Source: Variovorax paradoxus (GTDB taxonomy: Bacteria > Pseudomonadota > Gammaproteobacteria > Burkholderiales > Burkholderiaceae_C). Taken from it: 64,000 nucleotides of DNA. The notes under the pieces are model-generated. The model saw only the letters and a program-made list of their open reading frames with translations, had not been told where the DNA came from and made no database searches. The stretch's first letter is position 1; the number at the start of each line of letters is the position of its first letter. This document shows positions 18,597-26,861 of the stretch, one piece after another. The position numbers and the translations under genes were made by a program. The stretch covers positions 3,274,501 through 3,338,500 of the forward strand of contig NZ_JAUSXL010000002.1 in the NCBI RefSeq assembly GCF_030815975.1, read 5' to 3'.

Positions 18597-18627
18597 GTGC
18601 GGAAGAGCCGATGGATTGGAGACGCGC

Positions 18628-19551
18628 TCATTCTGCAGGCTCTTCGTCCGCTTGCGCCTGGAACATGCGCGTGAAATCGCAGCATTCCTGCGCCAGCATC
18701 ACGATGGACGAGGTCAGCGCGCTGCGGTGCTCGCCCTTGTGCATGGCCACGTAGCGCACCACCGGCAGGGCGGGCAGCACGTCGATCACCGCGAGCATGC
18801 CGGCCGAAACGAGCGGGTCCAGGCACTGGCGTGGAAGGTAGCTCACGCCCAGCCCCGACACCGTGAGCCCGGTCAGCGCCACGAGGTTGCTCACCACGAT
18901 GGTGTCGGCGGGCTGCACGCCCTGGTCCTTCATCCAGGCGTCATAGGCGCGCCCGGTGCCCGAGCTCTTGCCCTGCACCAGCATGCGGTGGCGCGCGAGC
19001 TCGTGCAGCCGCACGGTGCCGGCGGCGGCAACCACGCCGGGCTTGCACATCCAGGCGCTTTGCACCTTGCCGATGGCCTTGCTCTGCATGCGCGAGTCGG
19101 CAAAGGTGTCGGGCACGATCACCAGGTCGAGCTCGTCGGCCAGCAGCTTGTCGCGCAGTTGCAGGCTGTCGTCCACGTCGGGCTCGAGAACGACCTTGGG
19201 GTAGTGCCGCTGGATCACGCCCACCAGCCGGGGCAGCCACGTCATCGCCGTGAGCTCCGTCACGCCGATGCGCAGCCGCCGCTCCACCACGCCCGGCTTG
19301 CTGAACTGCTCGACGGCGGCGTCGCGCTGCTCGAGCAGCCGGGACGCGAGCACGAACATCTCCTCGCCCTTTTCGGTCAACCGTGCGGTGCGCTGGCTGC
19401 GGTCGAACAGCTCGGTGTCGAACAGCAGCTCGAGCTCATGCACCCGCTTGGACACGGCCGATTGCGAGGTATGAAGCTGGTTGGCCGCCTGCGCGAAGCC
19501 GCCCAGCCTGGCGATCCAGTACAGGGCTTCGAGCTGCTTGAAGGTCATCAC
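18628..19551 (-). CDS. LysR family transcriptional regulator
   Basis: 307-residue LTTR. The N-terminal winged helix reads MTFKQLEALYWIARLGGFAQAANQLHTSQSAVSKRVHELE, and the periplasmic-binding-protein-like effector domain starts near residue 90 (RLRIGVTELTAMTWLP). A second ATG one codon downstream (19548) is equally possible. It is divergent from the binding protein/aminotransferase operon. The A/T-rich 138-bp gap holds a TGATTGA/TCAATCA inverted repeat suited to LTTR binding. It very likely controls that operon in response to the imported compound. Confidence 0.88.
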   Translation of the reverse strand: MMTFKQLEALYWIARLGGFAQAANQLHTSQSAVSKRVHELELLFDTELFDRSQRTARLTEKGEEMFVLASRLLEQRDAAVEQFSKPGVVERRLRIGVTELTAMTWLPRLVGVIQRHYPKVVLEPDVDDSLQLRDKLLADELDLVIVPDTFADSRMQSKAIGKVQSAWMCKPGVVAAAGTVRLHELARHRMLVQGKSSGTGRAYDAWMKDQGVQPADTIVVSNLVALTGLTVSGLGVSYLPRQCLDPLVSAGMLAVIDVLPALPVVRYVAMHKGEHRSALTSSIVMLAQECCDFTRMFQAQADEEPAE

Positions 19552-19565
19552 GGTGCGTGCTCTTT

Positions 19566-19598
19566 TGATTGAGTACTTTTATTCATCTTATTCAATCA
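19566..19598. promoter_or_regulatory. LysR-type operator in divergent promoter region
   Basis: Inverted repeat TGATTGA (19566-19572) and TCAATCA (19592-19598), spacing 19 bases, in a markedly A/T-rich stretch between the LysR gene and the binding-protein gene. The symmetry and position are typical of LTTR recognition regions, although the spacing is longer than the common T-N11-A core. Confidence 0.5.
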
Positions 19599-19689
19599 CA
19601 AAAAATCGCTTTTGGAAATTTGAAGCCGAGCCGAAGATGCGCCCGTATTGCCCCATGTCGCCCCTGCCTCTTCTTCAAAGGAACATTCC

Positions 19690-20583
19690 ATGAACTTCAA
19701 ACTGTCCCTCGCGCTGGGTGCCAGCATCGCGCTGCTCTGCGGTGCCGCGGCCGCGCAGGAGAGCCCCACGCTGCGCAAGATCAAGGAAAGCGGCACGGTG
19801 CAGATCGGCAGCCGCGACACGCAGATTCCGTTCTCCTACAAGACCGGCGCCGAGAGCGCGCCCATCGGCTTCACCAACGAGATCTGCCTGAAGGTGGTCG
19901 ACGCCATCAAGGCCAAGCTCGGCCTTTCGAAGATCGAGGTGCGCTACACGCTGCTCAATTCGACCAACCGCATTCCGCTGGTGCAGAACGGCACGGTCGA
20001 TCTCGACTGCGCGACCACCACTAACACGGTGCAGCGCCAGCAGCAGGTCGACTTCGCGCCGAGCCATTTCGTCACCAACATCACCGCCGCGGTGAAGAAG
20101 AACTCCGGCATCAACTCGATCGCCGACCTGCAGGGCAAGACCGTGGCCACGGTGGCCGGCAGCACGTCGATGCAGCTGCTGCGCGGTTTTCGCAAGACCG
20201 AGAACATCGAGGTGCAGGAAATCGCGGGCAAGGACACGGCCGATGCCTTCCTGCTGCTCGCGAGCGACCGCGCCGTGGCCTACGTGCTCGACGACGTGCA
20301 GCTGGCCGGCCTCATCGCCAACCAGCCCAACGCCTCCGACTACAAGCTGCTGAAGGACGTGCTGCGGCAAGAACCCTACGGCATCATGATGCGCAAGGAC
20401 GACCCCGAGTTCAAGGCCATCGTCGACCAGGCCGTGACCGAGATGATGAAGTCGGGCGCCATCGACAAGCTCTACGCCAAGTGGTTCATGGCGCCCATTC
20501 CTCCGCGCAACGTGAACCTCAACTTCCCGATGTCCGACGCCGTGCGCGAGGCCTACAAGAACCCGAACAACAAGGGCGTTTGA
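19690..20583 (+). CDS. Polar amino acid ABC transporter substrate-binding protein (GltI-like), orphan
   Basis: 297-residue periplasmic binding protein of the glutamate/aspartate type. Signal peptide MNFKLSLALGASIALLCGAAAAQES. The SBP_bac_3 domain follows, with SGTVQIGSRDTQIPFSY, GTVDLDCATTTNT and VATVAGSTSMQLLR. The ATG at 19690 follows AAAGGAAC. No permease or ATPase gene accompanies it. It is followed after 2 bases by a class V aminotransferase. It must therefore use a transporter encoded elsewhere or act as a sensor. The ligand is presumably an acidic amino acid or analogue metabolised by the aminotransferase-fold enzyme. Confidence 0.85.
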   Translation: MNFKLSLALGASIALLCGAAAAQESPTLRKIKESGTVQIGSRDTQIPFSYKTGAESAPIGFTNEICLKVVDAIKAKLGLSKIEVRYTLLNSTNRIPLVQNGTVDLDCATTTNTVQRQQQVDFAPSHFVTNITAAVKKNSGINSIADLQGKTVATVAGSTSMQLLRGFRKTENIEVQEIAGKDTADAFLLLASDRAVAYVLDDVQLAGLIANQPNASDYKLLKDVLRQEPYGIMMRKDDPEFKAIVDQAVTEMMKSGAIDKLYAKWFMAPIPPRNVNLNFPMSDAVREAYKNPNNKGV

Positions 20584-20585
20584 AG

Positions 20586-21902
20586 ATGCCGGCAAACACA
20601 CACCATGCCAGAGGGCTGGCGTTTTCCGACGCGCTGATGCGCGAGGTGAAGCAGCGCTTTCTCCATGTCGACCACGACCACCACGGGCGCGAGCGCCTCT
20701 ACTTCGACAACGCGGGCGGCTCGTTCCGGCTGAAGGCGGCGGCCGAGCGCTTCATGCAGGTCGATGCCATTCCCGACAACGCCGAGCGCATCCACGCCAC
20801 CGCCGTCGAGCTGCAGCAGATCCAGGCCAGGGCCGCGGCCGATGTGCGCACCATCCTCAACGCGCGGGGCGGCAGCGTCTATGCATCGCTGACGGCATCG
20901 GGCGCGATGTTCGACATGGTGCGCGCCATCGCCGAGAACGTGCCGGGCACGAACATGGTCACCACCGTGCTCGAGCATCCCTCGTCGTTCGACGCGATGA
21001 GCCTCTATGCCGGCAAGTCCGGCCGCGAACTGCGGGTGGCCAGGAGCAACCCCGAGACCGGCGGTGTCGATGCCGACGAGATCGTGCGGCTGGTGGACCA
21101 GGACACCTGCCTGCTCAACGTGATCTACGCATCGAACATCTCGGGCGCCAAGCTCGACATGGAGCAGATCGTGCGGCGCGCGCGCGAGATCAAGCCCGAC
21201 CTCTACATCGTGGTGGACGCCGTGCAGCATGCGCCGCATGGGCTGATCGACCTGCAGAAGACGCCGGTAGATGGCATCAACATGGCGCCCTACAAGTTCT
21301 TCGGCTGCCGCGGCTCGGGCCTGTCGTGGGTGTCGGACCGCGCGGCGCTGCTGCCGCACCACAGGCTCGCGGGCAAGAAGCCCGACTTCTGGGACCTGGG
21401 CAGCTCGGCACCGTGGCAGTTTGCCGTGCTCACCGAGATTGTGGACTACGTGTGCTGGCTCGGCGGCCATTTTTCGGACGACACCGAGCGGCGGGCGCTG
21501 TTCGAAGCAGGCATCGCGCACATCGAGTTGCACGAGCGGGCCTTGCTGGCGGCGCTGCTGGACGGAAGCGGCGGCGCCGCGGGCCTGCGCAGCATCGAGG
21601 GCGTGAAGGTCTTTCTTGACCACCCGGACCTGACGAAGCGCGACCTGATCATCGGCATCGGCTTCGAACACCTCGACTGCACGCAGGCCGTGGTCGAGTA
21701 CGGCTTGCGCGGCGTGACGGTCTACGAGCGCGTGGCGAGCAGCATCTACTCGAAGCGCATGCTCGATTCCTTCGGCCTTGAAGGCACGGTGCGGGTTTCG
21801 CCGTTGCACTGCCATTCGGCGGCCGACATGGAGAAGTTTCTGCGCGTGACGCAGGAGATTGCGCTCAGCGCGAAGGGGTCGCGGACAGGAACCGGCGGAT
21901 GA
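20586..21902 (+). CDS. Class V aminotransferase-fold PLP enzyme (cysteine desulfurase/isopenicillin epimerase-like)
   Basis: 438-residue PLP-dependent enzyme. Sequence landmarks are YFDNAGGSFRLK near the N-terminus, VTTVLEHPSSFDAM, the PLP Asp/His segment IVVDAVQHAPHG and the Schiff-base lysine in INMAPYKFFGCRGSG. The class V family includes desulfurases, selenocysteine lyases, kynureninases and glyoxylate aminotransferases. The sequence around the lysine is not that of ureidoglycine-glyoxylate aminotransferase, so a direct role in purine breakdown is not supported. The ATG at 20586 is 2 bases after the binding-protein stop, so they form an operon. Its 3' end overlaps the convergent hydrolase by 38 bases. 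Reaction unknown. Confidence 0.75.
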   Translation: MPANTHHARGLAFSDALMREVKQRFLHVDHDHHGRERLYFDNAGGSFRLKAAAERFMQVDAIPDNAERIHATAVELQQIQARAAADVRTILNARGGSVYASLTASGAMFDMVRAIAENVPGTNMVTTVLEHPSSFDAMSLYAGKSGRELRVARSNPETGGVDADEIVRLVDQDTCLLNVIYASNISGAKLDMEQIVRRAREIKPDLYIVVDAVQHAPHGLIDLQKTPVDGINMAPYKFFGCRGSGLSWVSDRAALLPHHRLAGKKPDFWDLGSSAPWQFAVLTEIVDYVCWLGGHFSDDTERRALFEAGIAHIELHERALLAALLDGSGGAAGLRSIEGVKVFLDHPDLTKRDLIIGIGFEHLDCTQAVVEYGLRGVTVYERVASSIYSKRMLDSFGLEGTVRVSPLHCHSAADMEKFLRVTQEIALSAKGSRTGTGG

Positions 21903-22785
21903 CCGGAACCACCTGCTCGAGGTGCGTCTCGAGCAGCCAGTGTCCGCCATCCGTCAGCACCAGCTCGGCCTGCGGGATGTCGCGCAGGTAGGCGCGCGCG
22001 GAGGCTTCGGGCATGTAGCCGTCGTTCGGTCCCCAGACGATGAGCGCGGGCGGCTGGTGTTCGCGCAGGTAGGCCTGGTAGCGCGGGAACCATTCGAGGT
22101 TCTGCTTCAGGCCCTCCATCAGCTTGAGCGCGAGCGCGCGGCGCTGCGGCGTGTTCATCAACGGCCAATGAAGCTTCCACAGGTCGGGTGGAATCTGCGC
22201 GGCCTGGGCTTCGGAAACCTCGCCGACGAACTCGGCGCGAAAACCTTCTTCGCTCACGGCCTCTTCGAGCACTGCCCGGTTGCTGTCGGATGGATCGCGC
22301 CAGAACACCTGGATGGCGCGGTACTTGGGGCCGAGCGTGTCTTCGTAGATGTCGCCGTTCTGGATGATCAGCGCAGCCACGCGTTCAGGCCGGCGGATGG
22401 CCAGGCGCAGGCCGATCTGCGAACCGTAGTCGTGCAGGTAGAGCGCGTACCGGTCGAGGCCCAGCTTGCGGCAGAAGGCTTCCAGAAAGCCCGCATAGGC
22501 ATCGAAGTCGAAGCCGAAGGCATCGGCGGGCGGCGTGTCGCTCAGACCAAAGCCAGGATAGTCCGGCGCCACGAGACGCCACTTGTCCGCCAGCGCCGGC
22601 ATGAGCCGGCGGTACTGGAACGACGAGCACGGATAGCCGTGCGGCAGCAGCAGCACCGGCGCGTCGCGCGGGCCGGCTTCGCGGTAGAAGATCTGCATTC
22701 CGTCGACATCGGCGAAGCGATGCGCCACCGCGTGGGCATCGGCGGTCAGCGTGGGCGTGGAACTGCGTTCGGTCATGCAGCCCAT
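21865..22785 (-). CDS. Alpha/beta hydrolase, haloalkane dehalogenase/epoxide hydrolase-like
   Basis: 306-residue alpha/beta hydrolase with an Asp nucleophile: D119 in LYLHDYGSQIGL. This is typical of haloalkane dehalogenases and epoxide hydrolases rather than serine esterases. The oxyanion motif HGYPCSS is at ~49-55, the acid residue sits in IVWGPNDGYMP, and the catalytic His in TDGGHWLLETH. MGCMTERSS offers two starts, 22785 and 22776, with no clear ribosome site. It is co-oriented with, and 84 bases downstream of, the M20 amidohydrolase, so may ride on the purine transcript. No purine role is known for the family. Substrate unknown. Confidence 0.75.
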   Translation of the reverse strand: MGCMTERSSTPTLTADAHAVAHRFADVDGMQIFYREAGPRDAPVLLLPHGYPCSSFQYRRLMPALADKWRLVAPDYPGFGLSDTPPADAFGFDFDAYAGFLEAFCRKLGLDRYALYLHDYGSQIGLRLAIRRPERVAALIIQNGDIYEDTLGPKYRAIQVFWRDPSDSNRAVLEEAVSEEGFRAEFVGEVSEAQAAQIPPDLWKLHWPLMNTPQRRALALKLMEGLKQNLEWFPRYQAYLREHQPPALIVWGPNDGYMPEASARAYLRDIPQAELVLTDGGHWLLETHLEQVVPVIRRFLSATPSR

Positions 22786-22869
22786 GCTGCACGCCGATGC
22801 GCGGCGGCGGTTGTAGGCGCCGACTGATGCGCGGCGTCGGACGCCCGCAATGCGGGCGGCGGCTTGCGA

Positions 22870-24096
22870 TCAGGCCAGCAGGTCGCTCAGCGTGCGCGCG
22901 ATCACCTTGGTGGCGCGGCGCAGGTCTTCGAGCACCACGCGCTCGTCGCTGCGCTTGGCGTTCGATTCGAGCACGGTGCGCGGGCCCGCGCCGTAGATCA
23001 CGCCCGGAATGCCGGCTTCGCCATACAGGCGCACGTCGGTGTACAGCGGCGTGCCCATGGCCTTGATCGGCTCGCCGAACAGTTCCTGGCCGTGCTTCTG
23101 GATGGCGTCGACCAGCGGCTTGTTGCCTGCCAGCGGCTTCATCGAATTGGCGAGCAGCAGGCGCTTGATGTCGACCGTGATGCCGATGCTCTCGGCCGCG
23201 GCATCGGCAATCACCTGGCGGATCGTGGCTTCGACCTCGACCGGGTTCTCTTCGGGGATCATGCGGCGGTCGAGCTTGAACACCACCTTGCCCGGCACCA
23301 CGTTGGTGTTGGTGCCGCCTTCGATGCGGCCGACGTTGAGGTAGGGGTGCGTGATGCCCTCGACCTTCGACGTCACCTGCTGGTAGAGCGTGTTCTGTGC
23401 GTAGAGCGCATTGAGGATCTTCACCGCACCCTGCAGCGCATCGACGCCGCTGGTCGGAATGGCCGCATGGGCCATCTTGCCGTGCACCGTCACTTCCATC
23501 TGCAGGCAGCCGTTGTGCGCGGTGACCACTTCGTAGCTGAAGCCGGCTGCGATCATCAGGTCGGGCTTGGTGAGGCCCTGCTTGAGCAGCCAGCCCGGGC
23601 CGAGGATGCCGCCGAATTCCTCGTCGTAGGTGAAGTGCAGTTCGACGCTGCCCTTCGTTGGCTTGGCCACGGCTTCGAGCGCGCGCAGCGCGAAGGTGAA
23701 GCTTGCGAAGTCGCTCTTGCTCACGGCGGCGGCGCGGCCGTAGAGGCTGCCGTCGGCAATCTCGCCGCCGTACGGATCGTGCGTCCAGCCTTCGCCCGGG
23801 GGCACCACGTCGCCGTGCGCATTGAGCGCCACGGTGCGGCCTTCGTTGCCGTACTTGCGGCGCACGATCAGGTTGGTGATCGATTCGAGGCCGTAGTCCT
23901 TCACTTCCTGCGTCGGCACGGCGTGTTTCTCGGCGTCGAGGCCGAAGTCCTTCAGCAGCTCGGCCGTGCGCTCGGCATGCGGCGCATTGTTGCCGGGCGG
24001 CGTGTCGGTGGGCACGCGCACCAGTTCTTGCAGGAACCGCACTTCCTCGTCGAAGTGGGCGTCGATCCAGGCGTCGAGCTTGGCGTAGTCGGTCAT
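22870..24096 (-). CDS. M20 family metallo-amidohydrolase (ArgE/DapE type)
   Basis: 408-residue zinc-dependent amidohydrolase/deacylase. Metal-site segments: LNAHGDVVPPGEGWTHDPY (His and Asp after it), TYDEEFGG (catalytic and bridging Glu) and the final His/Asp region TPLYTDVRLYGEAGIPGVIYGAGP. A lid/dimerisation domain occupies ~190-300. The ATG at 24096 lies 11 bases after the AllC stop, in the same operon as puuE and the uraD-allC fusion. This makes it a candidate for a late step such as hydrolysis of ureidoglycolate or another carbamoyl intermediate, for which no dedicated gene is visible. That role is inference; an unrelated peptidase activity is possible. Confidence 0.78.
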   Translation of the reverse strand: MTDYAKLDAWIDAHFDEEVRFLQELVRVPTDTPPGNNAPHAERTAELLKDFGLDAEKHAVPTQEVKDYGLESITNLIVRRKYGNEGRTVALNAHGDVVPPGEGWTHDPYGGEIADGSLYGRAAAVSKSDFASFTFALRALEAVAKPTKGSVELHFTYDEEFGGILGPGWLLKQGLTKPDLMIAAGFSYEVVTAHNGCLQMEVTVHGKMAHAAIPTSGVDALQGAVKILNALYAQNTLYQQVTSKVEGITHPYLNVGRIEGGTNTNVVPGKVVFKLDRRMIPEENPVEVEATIRQVIADAAAESIGITVDIKRLLLANSMKPLAGNKPLVDAIQKHGQELFGEPIKAMGTPLYTDVRLYGEAGIPGVIYGAGPRTVLESNAKRSDERVVLEDLRRATKVIARTLSDLLA

Positions 24097-24107
24097 GTGT
24101 CTTCTTT

Positions 24108-25886
24108 TCAGTGGGCTTGTTCGGTGGCGAGGTTGTCCAGCAGATGCTGGAAGGCCTGCACCGCGAGCTGGATGTCGTCGTTGGTGCTCGATTCGAGCGG
24201 GTTGTGGCTGATGCCCGAGTTGATGCCGCGCACGAAGAGCATGGCCTGCGGCATCACCTCGTGCAGCTTCATCGCGTCGTGGCCGGCGCCGCTGGGCATG
24301 CGAAAGAGCGGCACGCCGAGCGATTCGACCGCCTTTTCCCAGCGCTGCTGCCATTCGGGCGCGCTGGGCGCGGCGGCTGCGCGCATGGCCTCCTCGATCA
24401 CGAAGCGCACGCCGCGGCGGTCGGCAATCTCTTGCAGCGCGGCCACCACGTCGCGCACCACGGCGTCGCGCTGCGGATCGTTGGGCGCGCGGATATCCAG
24501 GCTGAACTTGCAGCGTCCGGGCACCACGTTGATCGAGCCGCTCGGCACTTCGAGCATGCCCACGGTGGCGACGGAGTCGCCGTCCTTCGCTGCGCGCTGC
24601 TCGGCGAAGAGGATCAGCTCGGCCACCGCGGCGGCGGCATCGCGGCGCCGGCCCATCGGCGTGGTGCCGGCATGGCTGGCCATGCCGATCATCTCGCCCA
24701 CGTAGCGCACGCCGCCATTGATGGAGGTGACGATGCCCAGGGGAATGTCGAGCTCGGTGAGCACAGGGCCCTGCTCGATGTGCACCTCGACAAAGCCGAG
24801 GTAGCGTGCCGGATCGCGCTGGATCTTCGGGATGTCTTCCTGCTTCAGGCCGGCGTGCTGCATTGCCTCGCGCATCGTGATGCCGTCGGCATCCTTCTGG
24901 TCGAGCCAGCGCGGGTCGAAGTGGCCGATGAGCGCGCCCGAGCCCAGGAAGGTGGCCTTGTAGCGCTGGCCTTCTTCTTCGGCGAAGCCGACCACCTCGA
25001 ACGCGAACGGCAGGCGCCTGCCCTGGCGCGCGAGTTCGCGCACGCAGGCTACGGCCACGAAGATGCCCAGGCGTCCGTCGTACTTGCCGCCGTTGCGCAC
25101 GGTGTCGTAATGCGAGCCGGTGAGCAGCGCCTTCGCGTCGGGCGTGGCCCCTTCATAGCGGCCGACCACATTGCCGACCGCATCGATGTGCACCGAGTCG
25201 AAACCGCAATCGCGCATCAGGCCCGAGATCTGCGCGGCGCAGGCGCGGTGCGCGTCGGTCAGGTAGGTGACGGTGAGCTGGCCCTTCTCGGCATAGCCCG
25301 GATCGGTGTGCACCGAGAGCGCTTCCTGCCAGTCCCAGACGTCGTTGCCGAGCGAGACGTCGGCGCCGAACTTGTCGTCGAGCCGGATCTCGGCGATGCG
25401 GTGGATGTTGCGCAGCGCCTCGCCAAGCTCGAAGGCCGGGTGATGGTGCAGCCGGCGCTCGAAGGTGTCGATGATCTCGCGCTTGGAAAGCCCGGTGCCG
25501 CGCGGCCCGCGCACCGCGAGGATGAACGGGAAGCCGAACTTGGCGTTGTAGTCGGCATTGAGCTGCTGGATTTTTGCGAACTCTTCGGGCGTGCAGTCGG
25601 TGAGGCCGGCCCTGCCTTGCTCATGGGTCGATTCGGCCGTGAGCGTCTTGCTGACCATGGCCTTGCCCGCGAGTTCGGGGTGGGCGCGGATCAGGCCCAG
25701 CTGTTCGTCGGCCGAGGCCGATGCCACCGCCTTCACGAGCGCGTGCTTCAGCTGTGCGAGCGAGCGGAACGGGCGCACCGCGAGCGCGCGCTCGGCGATC
25801 CACGGCGAATGTTCGTAGGTGCCGTCGAGCAGCGCCAGGGCATCGGCCGGCGTTGCTGCGTTCAGTTGGTCGAGGGTCAGGCTCAT
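24108..25886 (-). CDS. Fusion: OHCU decarboxylase (UraD) - allantoate amidohydrolase (AllC)
   Basis: 592-residue bifunctional enzyme. Residues 1-~172 are UraD, which decarboxylates OHCU to (S)-allantoin; the catalytic His is H69 in RAHPELAGK, with Glu in STHEQGRAGL. Residues ~183-592 are an M20 allantoate amidohydrolase. Its metal ligands appear in LLTGSHYDTVRNGGKYDGRLG and VVGFAEEEGQRYKATFLGS, followed by EVHIEQGP and the late SGAGHDAMKL. The start ATG (25884-25886) overlaps the puuE stop as ATGA. The two activities are not consecutive: PuuE works between them. No stop or frameshift lies at the junction (about 25345), so it is a true fusion. Confidence 0.9.
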   Translation of the reverse strand: MSLTLDQLNAATPADALALLDGTYEHSPWIAERALAVRPFRSLAQLKHALVKAVASASADEQLGLIRAHPELAGKAMVSKTLTAESTHEQGRAGLTDCTPEEFAKIQQLNADYNAKFGFPFILAVRGPRGTGLSKREIIDTFERRLHHHPAFELGEALRNIHRIAEIRLDDKFGADVSLGNDVWDWQEALSVHTDPGYAEKGQLTVTYLTDAHRACAAQISGLMRDCGFDSVHIDAVGNVVGRYEGATPDAKALLTGSHYDTVRNGGKYDGRLGIFVAVACVRELARQGRRLPFAFEVVGFAEEEGQRYKATFLGSGALIGHFDPRWLDQKDADGITMREAMQHAGLKQEDIPKIQRDPARYLGFVEVHIEQGPVLTELDIPLGIVTSINGGVRYVGEMIGMASHAGTTPMGRRRDAAAAVAELILFAEQRAAKDGDSVATVGMLEVPSGSINVVPGRCKFSLDIRAPNDPQRDAVVRDVVAALQEIADRRGVRFVIEEAMRAAAAPSAPEWQQRWEKAVESLGVPLFRMPSGAGHDAMKLHEVMPQAMLFVRGINSGISHNPLESSTNDDIQLAVQAFQHLLDNLATEQAH

Positions 25887-26854
25887 GACGGGTCTCCTGT
25901 GGCGGCCGCTTCGAAGGGATGAACCTGCTTCCAGTGGCGCGCGATGTCCAGGCGCCGGCAGACCCACACGTCCTCGTGCTGGCCGATGTGATCGAGAAAG
26001 CGCTGCAGCGCGGTGATGCGGCCGGGCCGCCCGAGCAGGCGGCAGTGCATGCCGATGCTCATCATCTTGGGGCTGTTGTCGCCTTGCGGATCGCCTTCGG
26101 CATAGAGCGCGTCGAAGCTGTCCTTCATGTACTGGAAGAACGGATCGGCGTGCGAGTAGCCCTGCGGCAGCGCAAAGCGCATGTCGTTGCAGTCGAGCGT
26201 GTAGGGCACGATGAGCTGCGGCACCACGGTGCCGTCGGTCTTCTGCACCTTCATCCAGAAGGGCAGATCGTCGCCGTAGTAGTCGCTGTCGTACTCGAAG
26301 CCGCCGTAGTCGGCCACGAGGCGGCGCGTGCGCGGGCTGTCGCGGCCGGTGTACCAGCCCAGGGCGCGTTCGCCCGTGAGCTTCTCGATGGCTTCCAGCC
26401 CCAAGCGCATGTGTTCGCGCTCGGTGGCTTCGTCGAGGTTCTGGTAGTGGATCCAGCGCCAGCCGTGGCAGGCGATCTCGTGGCCCAGTTCCTTGAAGGC
26501 CGCGGCCAGCTCGGGGTAGCGCTCCAGCGCCATGCCCACGCCGAACACGGTGAGCGGCACGCCGCGCTTCTCGAACTCGCGCAGGATGCGCCACACGCCC
26601 GCACGCGAGCCGTATTCGTAGATGCCTTCCATGCTGATGTGCCGGTCCGGGAAGCTCGCCGGATTGAACATCTCGGAGAGGAACTGCTCGGAGCCCGCGT
26701 CGCCATGCAGCGTGGCGTTCTCTGCGCCCTCTTCGTAGTTGAGGACGAACTGCACCGCAATGCGCGCGCCGCCCGGCCATTGGGCATGCGGCGGATTGCG
26801 GCCGTAGCCGACGAGGTCGCGCGGGTAGGGCAGGGTGGTGTCGTAGACGGTCAT
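25883..26854 (-). CDS. puuE: Allantoinase PuuE (polysaccharide-deacetylase fold)
   Basis: 323-residue enzyme hydrolysing (S)-allantoin to allantoate, of the PuuE type unrelated to the amidohydrolase-family AllB. Hallmarks are the N-terminal YPRDLVGYGRNPPHAQWPGG, VLNYEEGAE, HISMEGIYEYGSRAGVWR, then EIACHGWRWIHYQN and WYTGRDSPRTRRLVADYGGF. Known relatives are metal-independent. The ATG at 26854 is preferred over an upstream TTG. It lies 7 bases after the GntR gene stop and overlaps uraD-allC, so gntR-puuE-uraD/allC-M20 form one operon. Confidence 0.92.
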   Translation of the reverse strand: MTVYDTTLPYPRDLVGYGRNPPHAQWPGGARIAVQFVLNYEEGAENATLHGDAGSEQFLSEMFNPASFPDRHISMEGIYEYGSRAGVWRILREFEKRGVPLTVFGVGMALERYPELAAAFKELGHEIACHGWRWIHYQNLDEATEREHMRLGLEAIEKLTGERALGWYTGRDSPRTRRLVADYGGFEYDSDYYGDDLPFWMKVQKTDGTVVPQLIVPYTLDCNDMRFALPQGYSHADPFFQYMKDSFDALYAEGDPQGDNSPKMMSIGMHCRLLGRPGRITALQRFLDHIGQHEDVWVCRRLDIARHWKQVHPFEAAATGDPS

Positions 26855-26861
26855 AGGCTTT

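Noticed and set aside
20586..21902. Class V aminotransferase as ureidoglycine-glyoxylate aminotransferase (PucG)
   Set aside because: The fold is the same, but sequence around the PLP lysine (INMAPYKFFGCRGSG) is desulfurase/epimerase-like, and the gene is tied to a separate LysR/binding-protein operon without a TGTATACA site.
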